Shown piece by piece: positions 12,598-24,209 of a DNA stretch of 64,000 bases (position 1 is the stretch's first letter; each line of letters starts with the position of its first letter). The notes below the pieces were generated by a model. The model ran no database searches. It was not told where the DNA came from and saw only the letters and a list, made by a program, of their open reading frames with translations. The position numbers and the translations under genes are program-made. Origin of the DNA: Sarocladium kiliense (taxonomy: Eukaryota; Ascomycota; Sordariomycetes; Hypocreales; Sarocladiaceae); contig JAUZTG010000023.1 of the NCBI GenBank assembly GCA_030734395.1, forward strand, positions 310,001-374,000. The letters run 5' to 3'.

Positions 12598-14196
12598 CTA
12601 GACCTTCTTATTCAGGAACCGCCCCGTTCCGCTCCGCATCTCACTGGTCCCAAAGGCGGAATAGTAGAGGTTCCGCTCAAACAGATCGTCCCGCCCTAAG
12701 TCGTCCGCTATAGGATCATGTCATGTTTTGTCAGCCTCTCATTCGCCTCAAGCCGTGGAGTGTGTTTAGAGGACAGGTATCGGGATCAGGGTATCGCGTG
12801 TTCGACAAGAGAATGATGCGACCGAGGAAGGGGGCGTGCGTGAGGATCAAACTGCAAAAGAACATCGCATAGGCCAACGTACCTCGGAGTATAGCTTCTT
12901 TGGCCATTTGCAGTGCCATCGGAGGTCGTTGCGCCATGGCCAGGGCCGCCTCAATGGCCCCATCGAGGACCTTGTTGTCTTCAAAGACGTCGCATACCAG
13001 CCCAGCCGCTAGTGCCTCGTCGCTGGTGATGGGTTTTCCCAATAGAATGGTCCTCATGGCCTAAGAGGTCTTAGACATGGACAACGCAAAGTGGTCCGTT
13101 GGACAGGAAACTTTATTGAAGTGCAGGATCTGGGTCTCGGGGCCATTTCGCGACTTACACGGAACTTGCCCAAGGCGGAAGTCAGGCGCTGAGTGCCCCC
13201 GGCGCCGGGGATCAGGCCAAGAGTCGCTTCTGGGAGGGAGAACTGGGTTCCCTTGGAGGCGAAGATCAAGTCGCACTGTAACGAGGCGAGAACAGAGGTA
13301 TGAGAATCAGCTGGACCAGCAACACGAGAAGGGAGGAGGCTCGTGCCAGGAATGCTTGGAGGTTAGGCTTACCATGAGCGCAACCTCGAAACCGCCTCCT
13401 AGCTATTGTTCGTTTCACCGACGTCAGTCATTTCTCCAATCTTCTCCAATCTTCTCCAATCGTTCACCATAGATTGAGACGAAAGATGGGACAAGGGTCG
13501 TGGAGGAGGAGTAAACGGGGCGCATCGTGGCGCACTGGCTCGACAAGACCCCAGTGCTGCTGCAGGTAAATTGAGGGGGAGTGCTGATCAACTCACAGCA
13601 TGTCCGTTGACAGCGGCCAACAGTGGCTTTCGCATGGCTTGCATGCCGTGGCAGAGGTCCTCGAGATAGCGACAGGCCCGTGCGGCCTCCGAGTCCATTA
13701 CGGCTATTTCCTTGATATCGGCCCCGGCTGATAAATCCGCGCGTGATTAGCGAAAACGAAGTCTGCAACGGAAATTCGAGAACGCGAACACCCGGGGTGA
13801 GGTGTCGTAGCGAGGCAAGCTTATTAGATTGAAGAGGGGCCTTTCGTTGAGGACCCCCGTTCGAAAGAAGCATGTCGCTTGCCAGCCACCCCCAGATCGA
13901 AGGATGCGTGATCTGTGCCAAGGTACCCCTCCATGAGGGGAAGGAGGGCTTGGGAGGTGTCGCAATAAGGCAATGGATGAGAGGAAGATGGATAGAGACG
14001 TACCAGAGAACAGAGGCCCATTGCCGGTAACGACAACGGCTCGAATGGCAGAATCAGCAGATGCGCGATCCAGCTCAGCCAGAAACTCCTTGATGAGTTG
14101 CTGAGATAAAGCATTTCGCTTCTGAGGGCGGTTGAGGGCAACAACGCGGACTCCATCGACTGGAGTCGAGGCTTCGACCAGACTTGGTTCGGCCAT
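12598..14196 (-). CDS. Enoyl-CoA hydratase/isomerase family protein (AUH-like methylglutaconyl-CoA hydratase type)
   Basis: Crotonase-fold protein of 252 residues that hydrates an enoyl-CoA, probably in branched-chain amino acid or fatty acid breakdown. There are six exons: 14196-14004, 13727-13597, 13402-13373, 13275-13159, 13060-12883 and 12707-12598. All keep frame. Diagnostic parts are VVALNRPQKRNALS near the N terminus, SAGADIKEIAVMD (oxyanion-hole region), the 10-codon exon LGGGFEVALM, and then CDLIFASKGTQFSLPE with LIPGAGGTQRL, where Glu residues of the active site lie. The last exon, after a 175-base intron, codes LYYSAFGTSEMRSGTGRFLN, the usual lid helix. It would be missed if the preceding exon were read through. 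I chose ATG 14196; no ATG occurs further upstream in the same open frame. A mitochondrial signal is not evident. Confidence 0.85.
13431..13460 (+). repeat. Short tandem repeat, three 10-bp units
   Basis: Three head-to-tail copies of about TTCTCCAATC lie in the intron between exons 2 and 3 of the hydratase gene. No function is evident. Confidence 0.8.
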
Positions 14197-15930
14197 GGTA
14201 GCAAAGCAGCTTCTTCCGTTCCCGTGTCTTCTGCTTCGAGCAAGGCTTCCTTCGCAATCCAAGGCAAGGCAACAATTCTCGCAGGGAATAGTTGATGAGT
14301 AAGTGTGCTGTAATGGCTTGTGAAAATGGCGCCGAGTGGGATGGGATTTTTGAGGGGAGGTTTGTGCTTCTGGGGTTACTTTGAGGAATGATTCGGATCA
14401 CGAGGCGCACAGTACACAAGGCCGCCTTTAAGAAGCAAAAGCGGTGGCTGCAGATCCGGAGACCGAAGAGACATGCATCCCTGGAGAGGGGACTAGACCG
14501 GGTCGAAGAGCTATCTCCCTCTTCTTGGCCTGCAGTTCATATTGCGACAATGTACCTGGGGGCTTTTCACTGGGTAATTGGTAATTGCGCTCCTACTAGC
14601 TCAGACCCGGTGATTGAGGAGCAGCAGTCTCATGCTATGCTGTTCATGGCCCTTTGGTTGGCGTGTCCTGGCTGGAGACTCGCTTAGAGCCATGGATGTG
14701 ATGGAGTCCAGTTTCAGGAAATACGTGCGGAGTATCTAGACTAGGTGTTCTTTTCGAGGACGCTATTCTTTGACTTGTAGCAGCATCCCATCGGCAGCAT
14801 CCTTGTTCCGACTAAGCTTCCTGCATGCATGACAAGTCGTCAGCGGGAAACTCAGCCGCCGCTTGCCTGCCGGCGACCAAACAGAACGAAACATATCCGC
14901 TCATGCATTTTTTTTTTTCTTCACCAGTGCTTAGAATCGGGGGAAGCAGAATGTGTGATCGCTGCCTCGTTACGCGCGGCACGGCCATCCATGCAGGTTG
15001 AGGCCCGGAACCACCCCTTCAATAGGTAGGTTCCCTTCCTACACCCCTTCTGAGACAAGCTATACTCTAGTAAAGTGGTTGCAGCTCACCGGTGACGGTT
15101 CGCTGCAAATGCACGGCCGAGCAGGGATTCCAAGTCGGAACCTTTTTTTTTTCTTTCTCTGTCTCTTTGTCACTCTCGTCTGTTCTTCTTGTCGATGATG
15201 GAGTTTGTAAGCCTAGTCACAGTCACGTTCCCAGAAGGCTCCGCAACTAGTCTGTACTGTGGCGAAGAGGCCTGTTGAGCTGATGTGCGACACAACAGTC
15301 TTTAGCAGAAACTATTCTCGGAGCTTTTGAGTAAGAGAAAGGGAAGACAGCCCAGAGGATCGACAGCAATGCAGCTTACCGGCGATAACAAGTCGCATCC
15401 TTCACGGTGACAGCGCGGACAAAGGGCACATACAAGAATGAAGGCTCTGCATCCGCGAGACATGGTATAGAGGTTCCTTTGATGAGGCGCCCTTCTGACT
15501 CGAAGATACGTGCAATATCACTTACGTTACTGTACCACTATCTGACCTTTTTTCCTCTTCTCGCATGTCTTTCTGCACCGGCATTATCGTTTCCCCCTCA
15601 CCGAGACAACCCAGTGCCCACCCCAATTTGGGGTCTGATCGACGCCGCCATTTTCTTTCTCTTTGCCTTGTTGCTCTGGGTGAGACACGTTCTCAACACA
15701 GGTACCTGAAAGCCGGGAATGTCGCAGGGCCCTCCGCGTGCGATGCCCGAGACCCGTGGGATCGTTGGGCCAGGAAGACAGGTGAACAGGGCCTGTCTGC
15801 TGACTTAGACGGGAATGCATAGCTCCTCTAGTTCGTGCGGTAGTTGTCATTGGAGTTGCAGTAGTTTGCACTTTGACCTTTGTCTGGCTATCTACGCCCA
15901 ACACTTTACACAGACAACCAAGGCAACCTG

Positions 15931-15958
15931 CTCTCTCTCTCTCTCTCCCTCTCTCTCC
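15931..15958 (+). repeat. CT microsatellite
   Basis: Nearly pure CT dinucleotide run interrupted by a single CC, within the long upstream region of the TmpB-like gene. Confidence 0.9.
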
Positions 15959-16830
15959 ATCATCGGCATCTCTCTCCCTTGTCGACCTGAGTCTCCATTC
16001 TACCCCTTCGTCCGCGAGCGCGCATTCATCCCTGCCCTCTGACTCCATCTGAACTCCATGAGCCGAGACGGACACGGGATTTCTTAGTCAACCCCAAGAG
16101 AACAGAGCACGCAAAAGCTGCCGCCACAATCCCCACGGCTTGCCTAATCAGTACCCGTCAGATCACATTCCGAAGCCATCCCATCCTCCAAATTCCCGGC
16201 CTGGAAGAATGATAGCAACGCTCGCTTCTTTCACGTTGCTACTCTCTCCTCGGGACACCCTCTCCCCCCACTTCATACCACCACATTGCGTTCCGCTCCC
16301 GCAAGCCGGTGACCCAGCCCGCCCCGCCGGCAGAGAGAGGAGAAGCCCCCATCCTTGTTCCCTTTGTGTCATATCCCCATACCGTTGTCACAAGCTGTCA
16401 AGGCCGTGGCAGAGGCTGCACAAGGCTGCGTTGGCGTCCTCGATCTTCTTCCCGTTTTGGATTGCTGCGTATGGAGAGTCACTTAGACTGACAGCCCGTT
16501 GTCCTGGAATTGCCCACCCCCTCCCCTAGCCAACACCACACCCAACATGCATATTGAAACGCCCGGTGTGGAACACTCGTCCAACAGCTGCTTCTTCCTG
16601 TTGCCGATTATACGTACACGCCGTGGGACCCCCCCCGGTGGTTCCTCCGTCTTTGCCCCCATGGTGACCAGGCCTCCGTCTCACCTACAGTATGCTGTTC
16701 GTCGTCTATTGTACGCTCTCCGTATATGCGATGGCCACGACGTCAATTCCAGACGCATCACCAGCCGGACCGATGTGGGCGGATACATTTGTCGCCTACT
16801 GCGGAGCGGCGTGGGTTACGTTGATACTTT

Positions 16831-16860
16831 CTGGTCCAGGTCCTGGTCCTGGTCCTGGTA
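16831..16860 (+). repeat. Minisatellite with 6-bp CCTGGT units
   Basis: About four and a half consecutive GGTCCT/CCTGGT units, the first carrying a CCAGGT variant. It lies about 280 bases upstream of the TmpB-like start codon. Confidence 0.8.
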
Positions 16861-17138
16861 TGGTACGCTGCGGGTGTCACGGTGTAAGTGACCTTTGCCA
16901 TGCCATGCCACCCACACACATGCTTGAGGATAGGCACTCTATCTCCATGCGGCCATCGCGTGCTGATCGAGAGAGGCACGGCATGTATAAAGAGGTCGGC
17001 TGCTGTCCTCTCTGGTTAATGTCGTTTATATGAAGCTGCAGGCTCGCTCCTCGTTTAGGACAACACAACTTGTTGGCCCTCATATCATACCCTCCCGCCA
17101 CTTGTCTGTTCCCCCTTCGTGTTCATAAAGACTCCAAT

Positions 17139-20100
17139 ATGCCCCGGCCTCTCACAGACTCGACCCTTCCCAAGGGCATGGGCATGGGAGAGACCGTGAC
17201 GTGCCCCTTCAAGACCACCACCGAAGCCTTCTATCATCATGCATCACGCTTCCCTAACGCCACCGCCGTGCTTGACCTGTCCGATGGCCAGAAGCAGTTG
17301 ACCTATCAACAGCTGGCTGCTCGGGCTCAGTCTCTGGCTAAGGCTCTCCATGGCCTCGGCGTCAGGCCAGGGCAGAGGATTCCTCTTGTTGTCAAGCGTG
17401 GCGTTGAGATGGTTGTTGGCATCTGGGCAGTCCTATCATGCGGTGCCCAGTACGTCCCTCTTGACGGCGGAGTCGTTCCAGACTCGAGTCTGCGCCACGT
17501 GGTCGACCAGGCTGGCGATTCGATCATCCTGTGTATGGGATCAACAGAGGAGCGCCTACGTAAACTCCTCCCATACTCGCAGACTGTTCGGATTGAAGAC
17601 CATTGGAACCCTACGCCATTGACAATTGGCACCGATGTCATGGATCTGGCAACGCCAGAGCTCGGCTGTTATGTCATCTACACTTCTGGTAAGTCAAGCC
17701 TATGAGACAATGCACGTAAGAGATCCCAGGAAACTGACAGTCTCTCAAGGCACAACGGGAAAGCCCAAAGGCGTTGACGTAACACACAAGAATGTTGCAA
17801 ACCTCGTATGTCTTTCACCTGGTGGTCTCGGTGTTCGTCCCGGCATGAAAGTCGGCCAAATCCTCAACATCAGCTTCGACATGGGTGAGTACCAGCAACC
17901 TGACCTTCAAGATGCACCCAGCTAACCATCGACCTTCACACAGCCGCATGGGAAGTCTTTGCTGCGTTTTGCAACGGAGGAACACTCGTCATCCGAGGAT
18001 CAAAATGGGAGCCCACACTGGAGAAGGTGAGTGATCGTCGCCAGGATGAAGCCACGAAGGGATTTGCGACTTACACGATGCGCAGATCGACGTCCTCATC
18101 TGCACACCAACCATTCTCTCAAAATACCAGCCTTCGCAATTTCCCAACATCAAGATTGTGGCAACAGCTGGAGAGCCTTCATCACAGAAGTAAGTGCAAG
18201 ATGATATTGTCTAGTCAAGTGCACAAGCTAACCTCCATGTCTAGCCTCGCTGACCTCTGGGCATCTCATGGTGTCTACTGGAACTGCTGCGGTCCTACTG
18301 AGACCACCATTGTGAATACCATGTCTCGTCACGTCGTTGGCGAGAAGCTCTCCATTGGCACTCCAACGCCCAACAACACCGTGTACATCCTCAACGACCA
18401 GATGGAACCTGTCAAGGTTGGCGTCCCAGGTACCATGTGGGCTGGCGGCCATGGCATCTCACGAGGCTATGTCGATCTTGACGAAAAGACTCGCGAATGC
18501 TTCTTGCCGGACAAATTTGCAAATGACGGGTAAGCAATCCTCATTGTTAGAATCCGAATCGCCTTTGTCTTACAATACTGCAGGTCCTTGATGTACAAGA
18601 CCGGCGATCTCGGCCAGTGGCGCGCTGATGGCTCAATCGACATCCTGGGTCGCGCAGACGACCAAGTGAAGATCAAGGTATGCAGACTCTCGAACAGTGA
18701 TATTTTCATAAGCTGACTCTTAACAGGGCTTCCGAGTTGAACTGGATGGCATCTCAGCAACACTGGCCTCAGCGCCAGGGGTCGCCCGTGCCGCAGCAAT
18801 CGTCATCGACGGCGAAATCCATGGCTTCGTCGCCCCGGAGCACGTCAATACCTCTGAGATCATGCGCCACGTGAAGGGCCGTCAACCCTATTACTCAGTG
18901 CCCAGCAAGCTATACGTCCTTGGCGAGCTTCCAAACACACCAAATGGCAAGATCGACAAGGTCAAGCTACGCGAACATGCTGCTGCGACCGTCATGCAAG
19001 AGACTCTCTTCGACGAAAAGGCAATGGTGCTCTCCAAGAAGAGCAGTCTCGACAGGGAGACGAAGCTGGAGGTTCGGTCTCTTTCATCTTCCTCTGGCTC
19101 GTCCTCAGACGCCTCCGAGCTCGAGAAGATGGATCTGTCGAGAGATATTCCCGACAAGAAGCAATCTCGACCCGTTCGTGGACTCAGACACCGTCTTCTC
19201 ATTGTCTACCGCCAGCTCTTCAGCTTGATCTGGCTCCTCAATCTCGGCGCCCTGGTCGCCATTATCGCACTTCAAGCAGACACCGAATGGCTCGGAATTC
19301 TCACAGCCATCAACCTCGTTCTCGCAGTCATTATCCGCCAGGATGCCGTCATCAACCTTCTTTACACCATTACTTGCTCCGTTCCCAAGAGCTTCCCCCT
19401 CTGGATCCGCTCTCGCTGCGCCGAGATCTACCACCTTGGAGGTGTGCATTCTGGTGCTGGCATCTGCGCAACGGCTTGGCTTTTGGTCTCGACCGTCCGC
19501 GCAACCATCGCAGAGGTCATGCTCGACGAACATGACCCTTACGACCTGGCTGTCCATGCTCTCTCTTGGGTTCTCTGCATTCTCTGCTGTTCTATGGTTG
19601 GCTTCGCCTACCCGACTTTCCGGAAGAAGTACCATAACCACTTCGAATGCATCCACCGTTTCGTCGGCTGGACCACCCTGGGCATCTTCTGGGTCAGGAC
19701 AATGCTTTCTATCGAAGCTGGCAGGAAGGCGACTCAAGCTCTTGGAGATGCTGTGGTCCGGAACCCCGTCTTTTGGCTGCTGATCGTGGCCACTCTCAGC
19801 ATCGCATCCTCCTGGTTCTTCCTTCGCAAGGTGCCTGTCCGCGCTGAAGTGCTCTCCAACCATGCCGTTCGTCTTCACTTCGACTACACTCAGCCTGTAA
19901 ACGGAAGCTTCACGCGCCTCTCGAAGCGACCTCTTCTTGAATGGCACTCCTTCGCGACCATCCCCAACACCAGGGAGGAGCCTAATGGATACTCTCTCGT
20001 TGTTTCGAACGCTGGAGACTGGACCAAGGCAACTATCAACGAGGAACCTACTCATCTCTGGGTCCGTGGTCTGCCAACGTGCGGTGTCATGCGCATCGCA

Positions 20101-20451
20101 ACACTCTTCAACCGCGTTGTGGTCATCGCAACTGGTTCAGGTATTGGCCCTCTACTTGGACACATCAATCAGCCCAGCTGCCCTACTCAACTCATCTGGT
20201 CGACTCCCAAGCCAGAAGTCACCTTTGGCAGCGGCATCATCAAGTCTATCCGAAAGAACATTCCGGATGCCGTCATTCACGATACAAAGCTGCTTGGTCG
20301 TCCCGACCTGGTTCGCATGGGCTACAACATGGCCAAATCATTCAACGCCGAGGCAGTGATTGTCATCGCAAACGAGAAGATCACCAAGAAGATTGTATAC
20401 GGTCTTCAAACCCGTGGCATCCCAGCATACGGCGCTATTTGGGACAGTTAG
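17139..20451 (+). CDS. tmpB: TmpB-like adenylation domain fused to membrane FAD/NAD(P) oxidoreductase
   Basis: Large predicted plasma-membrane enzyme of 991 residues in seven exons (17139-17688, 17750-17884, 17944-18026, 18086-18189, 18245-18529, 18584-18677, 18727-20451; frame kept throughout). Residues 1 to about 540 form an NRPS-type adenylation domain. They show the A3 loop TSGTTGKPKGV, FDMAAWEVFAAFCNGGTLV, the A5 motif NCCGPTE, YKTGDLG, GRADDQVKIKGFRVEL and the A10 lysine in NGKIDK. No thiolation (carrier) domain follows; a Ser/Lys-rich linker leads into several membrane helices (WLLNLGALVAIIAL, LVLAVIIRQDAVINLLYTIT, WVLCILCCSMVGFAY, WLLIVATLSIASSWFFL). A cytosolic reductase module then carries the nucleotide loop VIATGSGIGPLLG and ends GAIWDS. 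A. nidulans TmpB, needed for normal conidiation through self-made signals, has this design, so orthology is likely. The substrate of the A domain cannot be read from sequence alone. Confidence 0.8.
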
Positions 20452-20703
20452 AGAACTGCCCAACACTAACAATTACGCATTGGCTTCGATAGCCACCATC
20501 CATCATTTGCATTTTCCTTACGTCTCATTTTTCTTCATAGGCGTGGCTTGGAGCTTGGAGTTGGAACTTTCACTTTCTTTCTTTCCGTCATTTTCCCTTA
20601 TCCAGGGTGTTCATTTTGTCTAGACGTCAGATACCTGATCAAAACATGGTCAGACGGAGAGAATACACAGATTGTCATGAATCTTGTATTTGCAGATGCG
20701 TGA

Positions 20704-21519
20704 CTAAGCCTTGACGTTAAACACCAGGCCAGGGAGCACTTCGATCTTGCTCGGGCTTCCAGCGCTACCAACGAGTGTCACAGACAGCTTTCGCTCATCC
20801 GGTGTGCTGTCAACAGTGATTGCTGGTGCGCCAGACTCAAGTAGGGTTGGCACCACAGCCTCCCAGCTATTTTCTGATTTGGCGTGGTTCTTGCCGTCCA
20901 GAATCCCTGCGTAGACCTTCTTGATATCCTCATACTTCGCCGCTGGTACAGCAACCCGGACCTCTGCGATGCCCAAAATACCGGATGGCTGATTCGTCTG
21001 TGGGTTGTTCTCATATGGCACACGCAGGTTGCGCGGCGTCTGGTCGAGGCACCAGAATGGCACGGTACCGGGAGGTGGAGGGTTGCCATCAGCCTGACGG
21101 GAGGCTCCAATGGACCATTTCAGCTCAACACCATCTGGTCTCTTCCTGCCCATATTCCACGGGTCATCATAGGTAATTCCTCCCTTGGCCTCCGCGACTC
21201 TCCTTTGGACATGGACAAAATTTGCCTCATCGGGGAGAGTGAAGGCCCAGTCGACAATTGTATTCTCCTTTGCAGAACCCCAGCGATGAGCTTTCCGGTC
21301 TTCAGGAGTGACGCGGTCATAGAAGGCAATCAGCTCGACATAACTGCCATCTTGGAAGAAGATGAGCTTGTTGAAAGTCTGGCCACCGGTGTGCTCACCA
21401 CCCGTGACGACAACGAAGGAATTCTTGAGCTTCTCTGAAAGGGTTGCAAGTGTAGTTTCGGACACGAGGATCACAAGATGGTCCAAGACGGGCCGCGAGT
21501 TGGTCTCTTCAGCAGACAT
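20704..21519 (-). CDS. Glyoxalase-like domain protein
   Basis: Single-exon protein of 271 residues. The start MSAEETNSRPVLDHLVILV, the GGEHTGGQTFNKLIFFQDG segment and YVELIAFYDRV match the fungal glyoxalase-like (vicinal-oxygen-chelate type) family. A second beta-alpha unit begins at GIAEVRVAVPAAKYEDIKK. His14 and Glu residues could bind a metal, but the reaction is not known for this family. No signal peptide or membrane helix is seen. It converges tail to tail with the TmpB-like gene, 252 bases apart. The ATG at 21519 is the first in frame. The function beyond the fold is open. Confidence 0.75.
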   Translation of the reverse strand: MSAEETNSRPVLDHLVILVSETTLATLSEKLKNSFVVVTGGEHTGGQTFNKLIFFQDGSYVELIAFYDRVTPEDRKAHRWGSAKENTIVDWAFTLPDEANFVHVQRRVAEAKGGITYDDPWNMGRKRPDGVELKWSIGASRQADGNPPPPGTVPFWCLDQTPRNLRVPYENNPQTNQPSGILGIAEVRVAVPAAKYEDIKKVYAGILDGKNHAKSENSWEAVVPTLLESGAPAITVDSTPDERKLSVTLVGSAGSPSKIEVLPGLVFNVKA

Positions 21520-24209
21520 GATGATTGAACTCTAAGCCTCAAAAGCAACGGGATAATGTTTCTGGGGAAGCAAAGCGTCGTCTTTCAACGGAGGATCGTG
21601 AGAATGACACGGCGATATCGGTCGCAATTAGCGCAGGGAGGAGGCCCGCGTCATTCCCGAAGCTATGGCGCGATCGCACGAAGTGGACTGAGGTCTTGGC
21701 GATGGTTTGACAACTCACTGATAGGGCAGAAGAGGGTCATTTTGAGGCAATCTGGACAACAATGGGGTCTTGGTGAAGATGGATCTTGCGGATGAGGGTT
21801 ATCAGTGAGCGGCGGCGGGTAGGGGCCGCGCACGTGACATGGTGATGCTTGGCTAGCTGTGCTAAAGCTCGACTTGATTGAACTGCAACAACCAAAGCAA
21901 GGACTCTTCAAGTCATCTTCAACGCTCTAAAGACGAAACATCATTCTTTGCTCTGAATAAGGCATTCAGCTTATAACAACAATGATGCCAGTTTTGTATG
22001 CTTGGCCTGGCCTGAGAACCTCGGCCGCGTTTCCCCGTCTGCACTACCCTATACCAGCCTCTTGTACTGGGACTACGTACAGTCGACGGTTCACGAGGTT
22101 GAAGTATGAGCAAGAAGCAAACGTTCCGAGGCTCAGCATGTGGCTCACGTCAATCAGACTTCGGTCCGTGAACTGGTTTGAGGATTTTCTAGCTTCCATA
22201 TAGCGCATTGTTGACCGTATATGACAAATAAGTCTCTCTCAAAATCCAGTCAAATGCGGTGGATTCTGTTGCTGAAAGCATTGTCCCCCATTCACTAGAC
22301 GAGTATCATGTGCTAAGGCCTGAACAGTAGATGGTCTGGACAATTGGAATCTCACCATCACGTGTTAATATCTTTATGGAGGCGAAGGTAACGCCCCATG
22401 CAAGCCACTTGCCTGGACAACACCCTCTCGGCGATGACCTTCGAAGCTTTACGAGTAAACTAATGCCAACTTTCCAGGTTGTTCCTGAACCAACAGTGAC
22501 AGTCAGTGACATACCTCAATTTGCGCAGGAATCACCATGCTGACCACACACCATCCAGCAACATCTCATCGCGTTGGGCCGACAAAGCAGCCACCTCGCC
22601 GAGGGTCCGCGAGCGCCAACGTCGCATTCCCGCGACGCCACATGACACCATGCGCACAACGTCCACATCCAGGGGCCCCTTCCAAGATTACACCCTCGCT
22701 TGACAAAAGTATAAACTCATGCTCAATAAGGCGATATGCATCTTTCGGGCGAGAGGGCGGACGACAGAAAGCCACCGAAATGAACCCACTCACACCGTCC
22801 CCTCCCCCGCAATCCTTTCCCCGCGTTGGAACCAATGTTCCTTTGCATGGGCAAGGTTCTCGAGGGGGGGTCGGCCACTCAAGTGATTGGTGTGGGAGAG
22901 TGATGACCCCTGCTGCACCCGTTCAGTGTTCCTGGGGAGCGACAGGGGCGTAAGGGACACGGCCGAGGCACTACCGCACGTTGAAGGTCTTGACATATGA
23001 TCGTGACGGGACATGCGCGAGGGACTTCCCTTGTTGGTGCAGCTTGGCTGGGCAGGGTAGACTCCCAGGGCTGAGATCTCGCCACAGCGAAATGGAAGAC
23101 TCAGTGTCAACGTGATCGAGTAGTGTTCCTGCTCTAGTTAGTTGAGTTGCCCATAGAATCCCCGCATAATCATCCGTCTACATGGAAGAGACTTGGAATG
23201 AAGAGGTGAAGTGAAATCTGCCGCAACTCAGCTCCTATTGACTTCAGCAGCCTGCATCTTCCGCCCTGTCTTGGCAGAAGTAAACAGGCTCCCCGCATCC
23301 GAGCCTAGTGGATCTCGATTAGTGTGTCCGCTCGATTGAGCAATCCTTGACCAGGACGAGTACTCCGTAGGTTATGCCCGGAAGTCGGCACATTGTGCTT
23401 ATTGGCTGTTGGACCGATTCGGTGCAATTTCCTGCTAGTTGGACGCCAAAGAGACCTCCTTTGTACAAGCTTAAATTGGTGCAGAATTTCAAACTTCTAG
23501 AATTCTATGCGTTCCCTCTCCCGACTCACGGCGAGAGGGGACGATAGAGTTGATCGAGACCATGTAATAGGGTTGCATGATCATCATACTGACTGGGCAG
23601 CATGCTCGCCAAAGAAGGCGGGTCTCCCAAGTATAGCCATCCAGGCCTCCTATACTCCCCGAGAAGGCTTGGTGGACCTCACGATGCCTGTCCAACGTCG
23701 TAATGGCCCTTGTTTCCCAGTCTCGGTTATCCAATCACTCGTCGATCACCACCTCCATCTCCCAGTAGGCGAGCCCCAATAGTCAATCAAATTCAATTCA
23801 CTTTTCCACAATCGGTTCTCGACGAGGCTGGAAGCTGGGTCTGGTGCCTGTGTGCCTAAACACGAACTGTGCCTCGTGCCGACAGCTGCCCGTAACCCCT
23901 GCCCAGGCACTGTAATGAGAAGCTTCGAGCTAGGTAAGCTCATGCACTCATGCAGTGACATCGGCAATTTGACCAGGGTCAGAGCTGGACGGAAGACGAT
24001 GATCATCATCATGTGTCGATGGCTGTCCAAGGCAAGGCCGAGGTTCCGTGATCGCTGAGTGGAGTGATCTCGTGTTGAGAGGTTCGTTGGGGATATATCT
24101 GGGTGTCTGCTCCCCCTGGGGTATACACCTGCTCTTTTGCTCCCAGCAGGCTTGCTTGAACTCACTCGTTCAGTTCTTCGCAACCCGCCTTCGCCGATTG
24201 ACGCCCATC
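21520..24209. other. 2.7-kb intergenic stretch, no supported gene
   Basis: It lies between two divergent genes, the glyoxalase-like gene and the CFEM gene. A GC-rich part at 22530-22950 is open on both strands but has no domain or plausible splice pattern. Nothing else was recognised. Confidence 0.4.

Larger units (their letters stand above)
14197..17138. other. 2.9-kb divergent intergenic region between the hydratase and the TmpB-like gene
   Basis: It serves as shared upstream DNA for two genes that point away from each other. It contains T-runs near 14911 and 15142, a CT microsatellite (15931-15958) and a small CCTGGT-type minisatellite (16831-16860). The frames that are open are short, overlap on both strands and have no recognisable domain. 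The length suggests an extended promoter for the TmpB-like gene, which is inference only. Confidence 0.4.

Noticed and set aside
19105..20055. 316-codon minus-strand frame
   Set aside because: It lies opposite the TmpB-like coding exon, whose domains are unambiguous. The acidic composition is typical of an antisense frame.
22530..22953. 138-codon plus-strand frame with an opposing 89-codon frame
   Set aside because: Open on both strands, without a domain or codon pattern.
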